Below, piece by piece: positions 22,188-33,037 of a stretch of DNA of 64,000 nt. Positions within the stretch are counted from its first letter, which is position 1. Each line of letters starts with the position of its first letter. The translations under genes were made by a program, and so were the position numbers. The notes below the pieces were generated by a model. The model saw only the letters and a list, made by a program, of their open reading frames with translations, was not told the origin of the DNA and made no database searches. This stretch comes from Larus michahellis. Taxonomy: Eukaryota > Chordata > Aves > Charadriiformes > Laridae. Location: contig NC_133929.1 of NCBI RefSeq assembly GCF_964199755.1, positions 5,907,806-5,971,805 of the forward strand, written 5' to 3'.

Positions 22188-22878
22188 GCCTATTGGGGTG
22201 CTTCCAACAGCCGAGAAATAATTCTTCTTGGCAGCGAGTACAGTGGCCAACCTGGTCTTGCCCTCCATCCTCTTTTGATACGGTATCCCTGGCTCTTGTA
22301 GCAGGTAGGGTTCTTATCTCTTTTTCCAAGCAAAATCGGTTTTTACACTTAGAAACCACTGTTTCCCACCATTCTTCAGGAATTTCCCACAGAACCGGCA
22401 CTAGCAATTCCCACCCACAAATTAACGTTACGATATTGGTATATCATATCTGAGTTTGAGCCAAACTCGAATTTTGCTTCCGGCAATTTAAACAGAAGGG
22501 ATGTCTTCGGGATGAATGGTAATACCAATTTTGCTTACAACCTAAGCATTCGCACTTCACCCAACTATGATGTCTAGCATAGGGATGTATCAGACAAGGT
22601 ATACTACGGGGTACTGGAGGGGGCTGTAGTTCTTCCTCAAGGTTAGGATATAGCCGACTATCTTCTTCATATAAATCGCATGCAAGTGCAAACAGAGAGT
22701 TTTCAGTTTTATACAACCCTGACCCTCCTGTCTGTAACGGGAGTGCTCTTCCCCAAGGAGGATATTTAATTTTCCTTAAGGTTTGCCCCGGCTGTACCTG
22801 AAACCAACGATAAAGTTCTGGTTTCACTTCCCAAGTTTCTGTGATTTCTAAGTTATGATTCAGTTCCTCTCCCATACA
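22177..22878 (-). other. Cysteine-paired open frame between integrase and env (pol frame)
   Basis: It starts ATG at 22875, four codons past the integrase start of stop, in the same frame as pol. It is open for 143 codons to a TGA at 22444-22446, then open again to a TAG at 22177-22179, which overlaps the env ATG by 11 nt. Residues include a C-x-C-x2-C ... C-x2-C arrangement (KCECLGC, PFCLNC), a proline/acidic stretch, and a later HCTRC..LGC group. Such spacing is compatible with zinc binding. It could be a C-terminal extension of Pol (the two TGAs being decay) or a separate accessory gene. I recognise no family. Confidence 0.5.
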
Positions 22879-23617
22879 TCACCGCATTGGTTGGCGTTTT
22901 AAGGTGAGTCTGGTGTCCCCGGGAGTTGAAGTCAGAGTCCAATCTCCAGGTTCTTCTACTGGTCCTTTTATTCTGCTGGCGTGAGTCCACCCTTTTTCCT
23001 TTGTCCATACTGCAGCTTCTGTAGTCAACAGCACCTGAAAGGGACCCTCCCATTCAAAAGCATAGATATCTCGACTTTCCTCAGCCAGGGGACATGCCCA
23101 AAACGCATCTTTTAAATCCACTACACTAAACCAGCTATGTTCCGGGGGAACTTTGCTCAGAAGGATATAAGGGTTTGGTACAACAGGGTACTGAGTCAAA
23201 GTTCTCTTATTCACCTCCCATAAGTCTTGCACCAACCTATATGTCTGCTGCAGCCCAAACTTGCTGATTAATTTTGGATTCATCCTCCTGACTTAATCTT
23301 AGTATTTTTGCAATCATTTTCCCCTCCTCGGGGATTACTCCAACTCCCAGCTGTATCTGCAAGTCTCTTCCCAACAGATTGCACCCAGCTCCAGGCACTA
23401 TCAAGATATTCCCTACACCTATTTTGTCATTACCTTCAAAAACCACCTGCTTGATCACCGGGGCTTTAAAACTTTCCCCCTTTGCTCCCGTTACATTAAT
23501 TACTTCTTTACTTATAATGCATCCTTTAAGTATGTTACAAACACAAGTTCGCTCAGCTCCTGTATCTACTAGAAATTCTAATACTTCCTCCTGGGGGTCC
23601 ACTCTTAGGTTTATCAA
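22879..23617 (-). pseudogene. pol: Element C pol: protease, RT N-terminus fused to integrase C-terminus
   Basis: 23617-23237 carries the protease active site LVDTGAERT and flap-like sequence. It passes into RT in another frame at 23283 with VNKRT, PVVPNPY and VVDLKDAF (first catalytic Asp). At about 23047-23052 the codons for AFEWE run straight into WEGPFQVLLTT, the integrase C-terminal SH3-like region, then GWTHASRIKG. RT palm/YxDD, RNase H, and integrase zinc and catalytic domains are therefore missing. The frame is preserved across the junction and ends TGA at 22879. Confidence 0.9.
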
Positions 23618-23639
23618 GGGCTCAAGGTGATAGCTATCC

Positions 23640-25205
23640 CCCAGGAGGTAGAGCCCCTGACACCCCTAATCCTCAATTTCTCTAAACACTTTGTGATCTT
23701 TATCCCTTTGAGGACATTCCTTCTTAAAATGCCCAAGTTTCCCACAATAGAAACATCCACTTCCTTCATTCCTTTTCTCAGTTCCCGATGGTCCCCTCCT
23801 GGGAGGGATCTGATTCCGTCTAAAAGTCTCCTCCCGCCTCTCAGGATTCTGTCCCATCACCCTGGGATTTTTCTGAATATTTCCTTCCCTCATGGTGGCT
23901 ACCGTGATTTTAGCTTTTGCTTTAGCCTTCTCCTCATCTCTTCATACATATACTTTCTGAGCTTCCCTCAGTAATTCGTTCAGGCCCCGATCCTGCCAGT
24001 CCTCTAGTTTCTCTTAATTTTCTTCGAATGTCTGGCCAGGCGTGTGTAACAAATGGAACTCTCAGTATTGTTTGCCCCATGGGACTCTCTGAATATCTCC
24101 CTGAGTACTGTCTCATGTTACGTCACAGCCTTTCAGGCCATTCGGTCGGGGTTTCCTCCCTTCCCTGCTGCCCATCAAATGCTTCGGTTACATTCTGCCC
24201 TCTAGGAGCGGCTTCTTTTATACCTTTAATAATTAAATTTCGATAATCACTCATGTTCCTACGACCCTCTACATCATTTTGATTGGCATCTTCTGGTGCC
24301 CAGGTGGGCCTTGCTGATTTTCCCTTTCCCAAATTCTCATCCCAGCTGTTCTAATCATTTGCCGTTCTTCAGGAGAAAATATTATACTCATTATCGACTG
24401 CATTTCCTCCCAGGTATAAATATTAGGGCCTAGGAATTGGTCTAATTGTTCTGATAGGCCTACTCTTCCAGTAACCCTTTTAATTCCTTTTTAAAATTCC
24501 TGACTTCAGTGGGAGTCAAAGGAACGTTTACAAATCCTATCCCCCCTTGTGCTCCCCCCAGGGGTACTTCCCTTAAGGGGAATAAACTAACTCCTGGTGT
24601 TTCTTGCACCGTGTCTTGGTCTTCCGATTCCTTGACTTTAACAGAAGTTTTCCGCCGTAACCTAGGAGAGTTTGTAAGTGATGCTTTTTCAATTAACCTC
24701 TGAGACCTGTCCGACCTTCCCCTAGCACTAGGTGTCAGCTCTTTCCCAGGAGAAGGGGGGCTGTTGGAGGGAGGCGGTAGGGAGGGGGCAAAACTTCCAG
24801 AGGATCCCACCGCTTCTCCTTTTCTTCCCTTGGGATCTCAGATATGTTAAAGGCACTAACTCCTTTTGGCCAAATCTCCCCTTTCCAGCAGGAGGCATAT
24901 TCACTCTCCTCTGGGCTGAAGAATTCTTTAGAGTTTACATAAAGGTTTAAAGCCTGGCATATCCACCCTTCAAAGGACCCATGTATAGGTTCCTTTGTCC
25001 ATTCTATCATACAATACTGAATCATTTTAACTTTATCCTTATTTTTAGTATCCGGATCAATATTCCAATTAGCCAATTTTATCCCCAAAGGACTGTCTTG
25101 GGGTATATCTGCCGGCACTTTCCCGCTCCCCTTTTCCCTGAGACTCTTTTTACTTATCTTTACTTATCTTTTTACTTATCTTTACTTATCTATTTGTCCC
25201 ATTTT
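23640..25205 (-). pseudogene. gag: Element C gag
   Basis: The matrix-like frame is 25118-24735 (DSPLGIKLANW; WTKEP; a late-domain PPPY near its end). A capsid-like region, including 24810-24460, continues with frame breaks to about 24000. The nucleocapsid has a single zinc finger CFYCGKLGHFKKEC at about 23740-23775. One CCHC finger fits gamma-like gag. The presumed initiator region at about 25198 (ATGGGACAA) is separated from the matrix frame by tandem ttacttatc repeats that introduce stops. Confidence 0.85.
25147..25192 (-). repeat. Tandem TTTACTTATC repeat at the gag start
   Basis: Four near-perfect 10-13 bp units in a row. They fall between the probable gag initiator and the readable matrix frame and put stop codons there on minus. 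Likely a replication-slippage expansion after or during endogenisation. Confidence 0.75.
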
Positions 25206-25651
25206 CCTGGAGCTGTCTTCCGCTCACCACAGCAGTCATGCACCCAATTTTCCCGGGGCTGTCTTTCACTCAATCTCTGACGCTTCGTCTCTTCACTGGC
25301 CAATTCCCTCGCGGGAGATTGGAACCGCGGTTAGAAAGACTCCACACTCGCTCCCCAGATCCGGACTGTCCGGTCCGAGTTCCACACACACAGCAATCAA
25401 GCCACAAACCCACCCAACCAAGCAGTACTTACAGTCCTGTTTTCTTGCCTGGGTCTTCGTGCACAAGAATTATGGGCTACTGTGGTTTTTCCTGGGGAGA
25501 CTTACCCCTTTTGCTTTATGAGTCCCTCCTCTTGTGGGATTATCAGCTTGGAGTCTCAACAGGCACCAGGAAGTCCTCCGAGCAGGCTGCCGAAATCGGT
25601 GGGGTGCACCTCCTGCTCGGGGTCTCGGAGCCCACTGGGACCAAGTGAATT

Positions 25652-25669
25652 CTCCTGGATGAGCCCCCA
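25652..25669 (-). promoter_or_regulatory. Element C primer-binding site, proline-tRNA type
   Basis: On minus 'tgggggctcatccaggag' begins 3 nt after the 5' LTR end. It resembles the TGGGGGCTCGTCC-type site complementary to tRNA-Pro used by gammaretroviruses, with a CG to CA change. Confidence 0.85.
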
Positions 25670-25672
25670 AAT

Positions 25673-26225
25673 TGTAATAAACAGCCAGATCCCTTAAACA
25701 GAAATGGCACTTATTTTATTATAGGGACAAAGCCAATAAAGCAAAAGCACAGCGCTGGGTGCATGACTCAAGTCAGAGGCACACCAGCTAACACTTCACC
25801 CATGTCTTATATACATTCAATATTGCATACATATTTACTATTTTAGGCAGAGTAATTGTTTATGATGATTGATTATCATTAGCCCCTTTTCTCTTCTATT
25901 TGTGCGTTTCCTTCTGACAATTGTTTCTGAGGATCGATGATCTTCGGTTCCCTTTTCCCATGCATGTGTTTCCTTCTGGTAGGATCAATTATCATCAACT
26001 CCCTTCTCCTATGCATCTGTTTCCTTCTGTTAATCACTTGTGGAGTCTTTTGGAGAAGTTCTCTTTTGTTTCTCTCGGATGTTTTTCTTCATAGCTGCTG
26101 TTAGTTGTTATCTTTGAGGTTTCTCATGTTTCCTAATTTACTAAAGGTTAGTTATCCTTATAAGTCAAAGATTTATAGCCTTGTTATTATGGCGAAAGCC
26201 AAGAATACCTTCACTATTTTTCACA
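25673..26225 (-). repeat. Element C 5' LTR (553 bp)
   Basis: Same ends and motifs as 19711-20304, but with two rather than three of the ~41-bp internal units. Confidence 0.93.
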
Positions 26226-26380
26226 CCTCCCTCCCTTCTCCTCATGTCTCCTTTCTCTTTTGCCCCTGTTCTTTCTCACCCATTTCTTTTTCTTTGCTCT
26301 CCTCTCCCCCCTTCTTTGTCTCTCCCCCATCTCCCTTTCTACTTCCCCCTACCCCCTTTCTCTGTCTTAGTGTTTCTCTG
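26226..26380 (+). repeat. Pyrimidine-rich array 3, piece 4
   Basis: C/T-rich sequence resumes immediately beyond element C with the duplicated CCTC, showing the array was the insertion target. It fades by about 26380. Confidence 0.85.
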
Positions 26381-26839
26381 TGCATAGTAGTTGAGTGGTT
26401 TTGAGTAGTTGAGTGGTTTACAATGTATATGTTTCTTTTTTATTCCTGTTGTAGTTTTGTATGTGCTGGGGCTGCTGCTCTTTCTCTTTTTTTCCTCTTA
26501 TCTGACATTTGTTAACAAAAATCTATGCTTCTCTGTCACTTTTGAAAATCACTTTTCCTTAAATTCTATTAACTGTAGATGTAACGATAAATATTTAGAT
26601 GCCTAACTTTCTAGACATCCTCTCAAATTTTGATATTTCTAATATTTCTTTAAAGAATTTTTCTCATTTGGAATATTTTTTTAATATGTTGGTTGAAATC
26701 TTGTGAAATTGGGAACTGGCAAGCACATTTTGAAAACAGAAGTCTAACTGTACAAGTCAAAGGGAACTGAAAAGATTTTATAAGTATAGTATGGATTTTT
26801 TAATTTAATACAGTGTAACAATTTGATTATATAAACAGA
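26381..26839. other. AT-rich unassigned sequence
   Basis: No domain or repeat is recognised; T-rich around 26440-26480. Confidence 0.45.
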
Positions 26840-27386
26840 TCGAGTAATGGCCAGCACTTTGAAAAAACTGGATATAGCTCATGCGTTGACCCTTGGGTCT
26901 GTCCGTACAGGACCAGCTTTGCAAAATGTGCTGTGCACTGGAGCCAGGGAGCATAGCCTCACAGAAAACACCATGAGAAATTCTAGGATGAACTCTAAGG
27001 TTTTGGAGCTGGGTGTATCAAGGATTGGAAGCCCACTGCACCCTGACTGAAAAAGAGATACTAGCAGCATATGAGACAGTTTGAGCCACTTCACAAGTAG
27101 CTGGTACAGAAGCACAGCTTCTCTCGGTACCACGAATGACTGTGCTACATTGGATATTCGAAGGAAGGGACCCCTTTTCCCATTACGCAATCGACACTAC
27201 ACGGAGTAAGGGGGTAGCACTTATCATGCAATGGGCTCAAATGGGGAGCCCCAACCACCCAGTAATCCTAGAAAAGATCTTGGAATGGCCAGACTGCAGA
27301 GATTTGTGAACATCGCCTGAAGAGGTGACTCACCACCATATATTGAGTTATCAGAAGGTAAAACGCATTATGCTTTGTTTACCGAT
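26840..27386 (+). pseudogene. pol: Divergent ERVL-like pol fragment (RT connection to RNase H)
   Basis: Broken frames match the RNase H approach of ERVL copies 1 and 2: LGSVRTGPALQNVL; a TE(K)EILAAYE-like stretch near 27050; GTEAQLL near 27105; a HAMG..NHPVILEKILEWP-like stretch at 27230-27290; and a YALFTDG-like start at 27368-27386. Many stops and considerable divergence mean it is an older relative. It ends abruptly at the CR1. Confidence 0.65.
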
Positions 27387-28727
27387 GGGGAGACGAGGAG
27401 GATGTGTTGCCCTCTATGTCAATGACCAGCTGGAGTGCATGGAGCTCTGCCTGGGGATGGATGAGGAGCTGACCAAGAACTTATGGGTCAGGATTAAATG
27501 GAGGGCAGGGACAGGTAACATTACAAACAGAAAAGGAAGCCTACAGAGGGTGGAAGCAAAGACAGGTAAACTGGGTGGAATACAGAGAAATTATCTGAGC
27601 AGTCAAGGATCAGGTTAGGCAAGCTAAAGCCCTGATAGAATTAAATTTGGCCAGGGACATCAAGGGCAACAAGAAAAGATTATATATATATCTCGGTGAT
27701 AAAAGAAAGACTAGGGAAAATGTGGGCCTTCTCTGGAAGGAAACAGGCAAACTGATCACCTGGGATATGGAGAAGGCTGAGGTACTCAATGATTTTTTTG
27801 CCTCGGTCTTCACTGGCAAGGGCTCTAGCAACACTGCCCAAGTCGCAGAAGGCAAAGGCAGGGACCAGAATGAGGAACTGCCCACTGTAGGAGATCAGGT
27901 TTGAGACCATCTGAGGAACCTGAAGGTACACAATTCCATGGGACCAGATGAAATCCATCTGCAGGTCCTGAGGGAGCTGGCAGATGAAGTTGCCAAGCCA
28001 CTATCCATCACATTTGAGAAGTTGTGGCAGTCTGGTGAAGTTCCCACTGACTGGAAAAGGGGAAACATAACCCCCATTTCCAAAAAGGAAAAAAAAGGAA
28101 GACCCGGGGAACTACAGACCAGTCAGTCTCACCTCTGTGCCTGGCAAGATCATGGAGCAGATACCCCTAGAATCTCTGCTAAGGCACATGGAAAATAAGC
28201 AGGTGATTGGTGAAAGCCAACATGGCTTCATTAAGGACAAATCGTGCCTGACAAATTTGATGGCCTTCTACGACAGTGTTACAGTGATGGTGGATAAGGG
28301 AAGAGCAACTGACATCATCTACCTGGGCTTGTGCAAAGCATTTGACCCCGTCCCGCATGACATTCTTGTCTCTAAATTGGAGACATGGATCTGATGGCTC
28401 AGTAGATAAGGAATTGGCTGGATGGCTGCACTCAAAGAGTTGTGGTCAACAACTCGATGTCCAAGTGGCAACCAGTGACAAGTGGCATTCCTCAGGGGTC
28501 AGTACTGGGACCAGTGCTGTTTAACATCTTTATCGGCAACATGGACAGTGGGATTGAGTGTACCCTCAGCAAGTTTGCTGATGATACCAAGCTGTGTGGC
28601 GCAGTCAACACGCTGGAGGGAAGGGATGCTGGACAGGCTGGAGAGGTGGGCCCATGCAAACCTCATGAAGTTCAGCAAGGCAAAGTGGAAGGTCCTGCAT
28701 GTGGATGGGGGAGATCCCAAGCACAAA
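27387..28727 (+). mobile_element. CR1 LINE, endonuclease and RT parts, left of element D
   Basis: 27387-27530 encodes the late endonuclease (GGCVALYVNDQLE, LWVRIK). After a deletion, 27560-28100 encodes the linker to RT. RT is at 28137-28570 ([41 protein letters not shown]), followed by [12 protein letters not shown] with an intact TGT where two other copies have TGA. It continues at 35146 beyond element D. Frameshifts are present. Confidence 0.92.
28722..28727 (+). other. Target-site duplication of element D, left copy
   Basis: CACAAA precedes the LTR TGTGG at 28728 and recurs at 35146-35151 after the right LTR. Joining the flanks gives continuous CR1 sequence. A 6-bp duplication is usual for alpha- and betaretroviruses. 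Confidence 0.93.
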
Positions 28728-29046
28728 TGTGGTGTATGAAGGCACGGACTAGGGCTGTGATAAGCACGAAATCGTTTATTGCTTCTCAAGCCTCGGCTTT
28801 TATACCCGAGCTCTAAAACTTTCCATGCACCTGCTAGGCAAGTAAACACATATTTCAGATCACTAACCCAGTCACCTTGTTCAGTTCCCACCAAGATAAG
28901 CACGCGAAGCTGTTTTCTTGTTCCATGTTTATATTGAGCCAGTTCCTCTTCATTCCATCCGTATCAACATCTGCGTTCCTGTTTCTGTGTGCTCTGCTCA
29001 CTGTGTCCTTGGCCATACGCAGGCCTCTGCTCGTAGATCTGCCACA
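28728..29046 (-). repeat. Element D 3' LTR (319 bp)
   Basis: Ends are TGTGG and CCACA. On minus it has a TATA box 'gggtataaaagcc' and 'gcaataaacg'. It is about 98 percent identical to 34827-35145 by eye. Confidence 0.95.
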
Positions 29047-29062
29047 TCTCCCCCTTTTTTGT
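29047..29062 (-). promoter_or_regulatory. Element D polypurine tract
   Basis: 'aaaaaagggggaga' on minus directly abuts the 3' LTR. Confidence 0.85.
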
Positions 29063-29109
29063 TTAACACCAGACCATTTATTAACAAGGTCGCCATGACT
29101 TGTGCTTCT

Positions 29110-30180
29110 ACTCGTTGTGATGCTCTTAGCATGTTATATACTAAACACAATTAAAAACAGAATCAAAAAGAACCCTGCTAAGGCAATAAATACCCAGATT
29201 CCTAAATTTAGCCCAGAAAGCCAATTTCTTTGGATTTACCCACGAGAAATCCTTTTGTAATATTTCAAATACATTGTGGTTCATTAAGTCTTGAATCTTC
29301 AGTATTTGAGCTTTTAGCTGATCATGTAAAGGACGAATATTTTGTTGCAACAACATGTCAAAAGCACCTTGGAGATGGTGTTTAACCATTTCCCAGCCAT
29401 GTAGCAATGTATTCCAGGGGAGAGATGTAACACAAAGTCTTCAAGAGTTGTACTCCCAATCACGATACAGAGAAAGATGTGTTTTTAATGCATTTTGCTG
29501 ATCCCCTATCCATATTACTGCTGCTTCTAAAGCTTGTAATCTGGCTAATATTTCTTCATCTATACGTTCTTGCGTATCTAATTATTCAGTTACATTAGAT
29601 AAAGTTTCTCCTACAACCTTAGCAGTCTGGACAGATTCAGTAAACACAGCAACGGCTACAGAAGCTGAAGCTAAAATAACAATTGCAGATACTATTGCAA
29701 AAATCAGCTATCCTAAAAATCGTTTAGAGCGTCTGAGTGCTTGGTTTATTTCTTCTTGCAAAATTCTGCTAAAATATCCTAACCCTCCAGAACCTTCACA
29801 TTCTCTGGTAAGGTTGATGGGCAACCACACTTCCGCTCGTCGTTGCAATAGAAAAAGATATGAAATATTATTGGTTATTGCATCATGGGTGGATATACAT
29901 GTTTTATACACTACTCACGTTAAATTTACACAATAAGATTGATTACATTCTTGTACACTTGCATTTTGAGCTGAAGCAAACATACAGATGAGAAGTACAA
30001 ATCATTACAGAATTTTCTTGCTCACAACTTCTATTTGTTGCAGTATTATCTATGGTTAGCTTATGAAGACTTCTGTTTCCAAATACAAATCCCATTCGCC
30101 AGCCCTCAGTATGTAGCCCAATATACAAAGAATCTACATGAGACAGAAAAGAGATAAGCATTAAAAACTGAAAGATTAAT
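29110..30180 (-). pseudogene. env: Element D env: SU remnant and beta-type TM
   Basis: The SU remnant covers about 30161-29720. The furin-type site RRSKR is at 29712-29726, followed by a TM N-terminus (WLIFAIVSAIVILASASVAV) and a heptad region, interrupted by stops near 29580 and 29440. 29407-29141 encodes the membrane-proximal part and anchor (LGIYCLSRVLFDSVF). There is no CX6CC motif, unlike the alpha-like TM at 32471-32740. Most of SU is missing between the integrase end and 30161. Confidence 0.8.
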
Positions 30181-30210
30181 AAAAATACCCATCCTTAGGT
30201 ATGCCTTCTT

Positions 30211-31865
30211 TTACTCATTGATTGGCTCGACTGGTTCCAGGCCTTCCTTTTCCTGTACTGGGCTCGGCTGATGAGCCAGCTTAACGAATTTTGCAGGAAC
30301 CCAGTATGGACCTGAGGATGAAGACACACAAGCATACCCTCGACCCCATGTTATCAGGGGGACTGGTCCTTCCATGCGCCCCGATTCAAGGTGCTTATAA
30401 TACACCTTCAGTTGTTCAGGCCATTCAAAAGTTTTTATGAAATATCGTTCTACTGCTGTGGATGACAAAGAAGACGTGTTTAGAAAATTTAAAACATGAG
30501 TTGCTTTATACAATCACTCTTGAGGTGTCATACCTATGGGATTCCCCCTTTTTTGTTTAGCAAGCATGGTTTTTAAAGTATGATGCAAACACTCCACAAT
30601 TGCTTGCCCAGTTGGGGAATGAGGAATACTGGTGACATGTTTAATACCCCATGTCTGTAAAAAAGGCCTGTACTTTAGCGGACACATAAGCTGGTTCATT
30701 ATCAGTTTTTATAGTTTTCGGTACTCCCATGACTGCAATGCATTGCAACCAATGTCGAATAACATCACAAGCCTTCTCTCCTGTATGAGCAGTAGCTACA
30801 ACAAAGTGAGAAAACAAATCAACTGAAACATGTACATAGCGCAAACGTCCAAATTCTATAATGTGCATAACATCGGATTGCAAAAGTTCATCAGGTGTAA
30901 GCCCTCGCAGGTTAACCCCCGCAAATGATGGCAGAGGAGCCAGCTGCTGACAATCGGCACAAGTTCACACAATATCATGTGCTTGTTGTTGTGTTAAAGA
31001 AAATTGCTTCCTCAATGCCTTCCCATTTTGATGAAAAAAATCATGCAACATTTTAGCTTGCTGCATAATGTTCGGAGTTGTTACAGACAGAGTATGATAA
31101 TCTGCAACTGTGTTTCCCTCAATTAAAGGACCAAGTAAACAGCTATGAGAGCATATGTGGACAATAAAATAAGAAAACTGTCTTTTTCATAAAAGCAACA
31201 TTAATTGCAGTAAAAGATTAAATAACAATTGGTTGTCTACTTGTTTTATAAATGCTCCTTCAAGTCTTTGAACAATACCAGTAACATATTGAGAATCTGC
31301 CACTACATTTAACGGTTCCTGTTGAAATAAGTCAAAAGCCTTTACTGTGTCCCTGAACCATCTACAAACACTGTACGGGTGCCATCAAGAGGCTTTGGCG
31401 CTAGCAGGGTGCGCGGCTGTAAAGGAATTTGTGAAAGTGACTGGAATAATCTGTGCCAGGGGAAAGAATATTTGCCCAATATAATGTACTAAGGCAATTT
31501 GTAGGTTAAGACTTTGTGATAACCAAGGGTCAAGGTCATCCTTTTTGACGGGGACGTGTGTGTGGCTTGGATCCATTCCAGAAAGCTGGTGACAGCACAA
31601 ACAACCATGGGAAAACAATCGCAGTAACATTTCAGTCATCATAGTTACTGGTTTTGAAAAGGTATGTGGGAAAAATACCCACTCTAATGCAGTCAGGCTC
31701 TTTGCGAGTGTATCATCCCACTGTCCTATCAGGGCGTAAGGTTGAAATTCTTGTAGGAAGGTGTTCAATGCGTCTTGCAGCAGTAGTAGACTATATCTTA
31801 TCTGCAATGTGTTGTAATGCCTTCTGAGCTGTTGGGGTTAATGAACGTGGAACTTCTTGGGGGGG
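30211..31865 (-). pseudogene. pol: Element D pol: RT end, RNase H and integrase
   Basis: 31865-31385 holds the RT connection (LTPTAQKAL; FSKPVT). RNase H remnants (NVVADSQYV) follow at about 31300. The integrase zinc-binding region has the C-A-D-C cysteines near 30955 with a TGA in between. Core motifs are QSDVMHI (30880), TDNEPAYVS (30690) and PTGQAIVE with the catalytic Glu (30600). The C-terminal domain with a tryptophan-rich GYACVSSSSGPYWVPAKFVKL is at 30513-30211. At least four stops or shifts. Confidence 0.88.
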
Positions 31866-32260
31866 AGGGGGCAGACACAGCTTCAGGGCATCCCCTGTAT
31901 CTCCAAAGTGCGCTCATGTCTCTCTCCCCCTCTCTGCCCTGAGACAGCCCCTTTATATCCTGCACTGGATTGAGTGGAAAAGTACAGGCTAGAGTCGCTG
32001 CACGCGTGGCCAGTGCATGCAGTGAGCCTCACCAGACTCATGATCCAGCTTTGCTAACAGCGGCTGTCTGATACCTGACTCCATTGTTGTAATCCCTTCT
32101 TGTTATCTTCTTCTTTGAAGGTCAGGTTCTCATGGATACACACATAGTTTTTGCAGCAACAGTACTGAGTCCCTTTTTCCCAACACGTATACTGGGTTTG
32201 GTTCAACTAGTAATTTTCTGTTGTGTCTCACTCAGACCATCCTCTATCATCCCTTACACA
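31866..32260 (-). repeat. Foreign LTR F fragment inside element D
   Basis: It matches the first ~390 bp of LTR F at 38488-39127, in the opposite orientation: TGTGTAAGG start, 'gttgaaccaaacccagtata', 'cctttatatcc'/'gatataaatggg' TATA region, and 'ggggatgccctgaag'. It is cut within U5/R before the polyadenylation signals and then joins D pol. A purine tract precedes its start. Confidence 0.88.
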
Positions 32261-32745
32261 TGCCTCCCCATGGTCCATAGTTGGGACACGATGATATTCT
32301 ACAACTCGTACAAGGGTACAATGCAAAGCGGCATCTACAACTGATCATATAATGCTTATTAAACACAGCAAACAGCATACTAAACATAACAGACAAATTC
32401 CTTCCACACAGGCAATGAGTATAATTTGCTTCAACCAACCCCACCCCCAAGTCCATCCAGCAAAGAGATTTCACCCAGTGGTCTCCACAAGTTGCTGGTT
32501 CGGTCGGTGCAGTTCCTGCAGCTGGGCATGGATGGATTTGGAGTGGTCACTTAGATTCATACAATACAGTCCTTTAAAATCTTGACAACCATGTCTGTGA
32601 GCTGAAAGCAAAAAATCAGTAGCAGTTCTGTTTTGCAACATCGCATATCGAATACTATCTACATCTAGCAATAACTCAGACATAGCGGTACTAGTAGCAT
32701 TGTTAAACTTATCCTTGGCAGCAAGAGAGTCCTTGTTATCACGAA
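32261..32745 (-). pseudogene. env: Alpha-like env TM fragment upstream of LTR F, inside element D
   Basis: On minus an open frame has LLLDVDSIRYAMLQNRTATD then FLLSAHRHGCQDFKGLYCMN. This is alpharetrovirus-style TM, with the first cysteine of the terminal CC pair replaced by Tyr (a YC where CC is expected). Stops follow near 32470. A polypurine-like 'catggggaggca' then leads into LTR F, so this is the natural env-LTR end of a different provirus family. Confidence 0.78.
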
Positions 32746-33037
32746 TCCTTGGCAGCAAAAGAGTCCTTGTTAGCAAGAGCACATGCGGACTCCCTGTTCT
32801 TGCTGGTATAGTTTTCTCACTGTGCTTTGATCTTCTTCCACAACAGGCCAAGATTCTCAAGCAGCTGGATAAGGTGTCTGTGAGTCCATTACAGGCTTAT
32901 GTCATCCAAATGTTTTTCTTGCCAGCACCCGAGACTGAATAACAATTGGTGTGATATATGTGTTTTCCAGCACCCAGGTGCGAGTCCCTTGAGTGTATTT
33001 ACAGTCCTCCTCGCCGATTTTCCGTTGCTTTCCCATA
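32746..33037 (-). repeat. Foreign LTR E-family fragment inside element D
   Basis: From 'gggaaagcaacgg' through 'ttgagaatc', 'gatcaaagcacagtg' and 'ccagcaagaacaggg' it aligns with the LTRs of element E at 36818-37287 and 45823-46266. Its start follows an env C-terminus and 'gagcaagggggtgg', as in E. It breaks off before the LTR end and joins the alpha-like TM through repeated 'ttgctgccaaggat'. Confidence 0.82.

Larger units (their letters stand above)
19711..26225 (-). mobile_element. Element C: gammaretrovirus-like provirus, minus strand
   Basis: There are two LTRs in direct orientation (19711-20304 and 25673-26225) and a 4-bp duplication CCTC (19707-19710, 26226-26229), the size typical of gammaretroviruses. 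It has a proline-tRNA-type primer site and a polypurine tract. Reading on minus: gag matrix with PPPY, a single CCHC zinc finger, protease DTGA, an RT fragment fused to the integrase C-terminus, a cysteine-paired frame, and env SU and TM. LTRs differ at about 12 positions plus one 41-bp unit by eye count, roughly 2 percent, so it is fairly young. Most of pol is deleted, so it cannot replicate. Confidence 0.93.

Noticed and set aside
25147..25192. Short regular repeats as a CRISPR-like array
   Set aside because: Units are about 10 bp with no spacers and lie in a retroviral gag leader.
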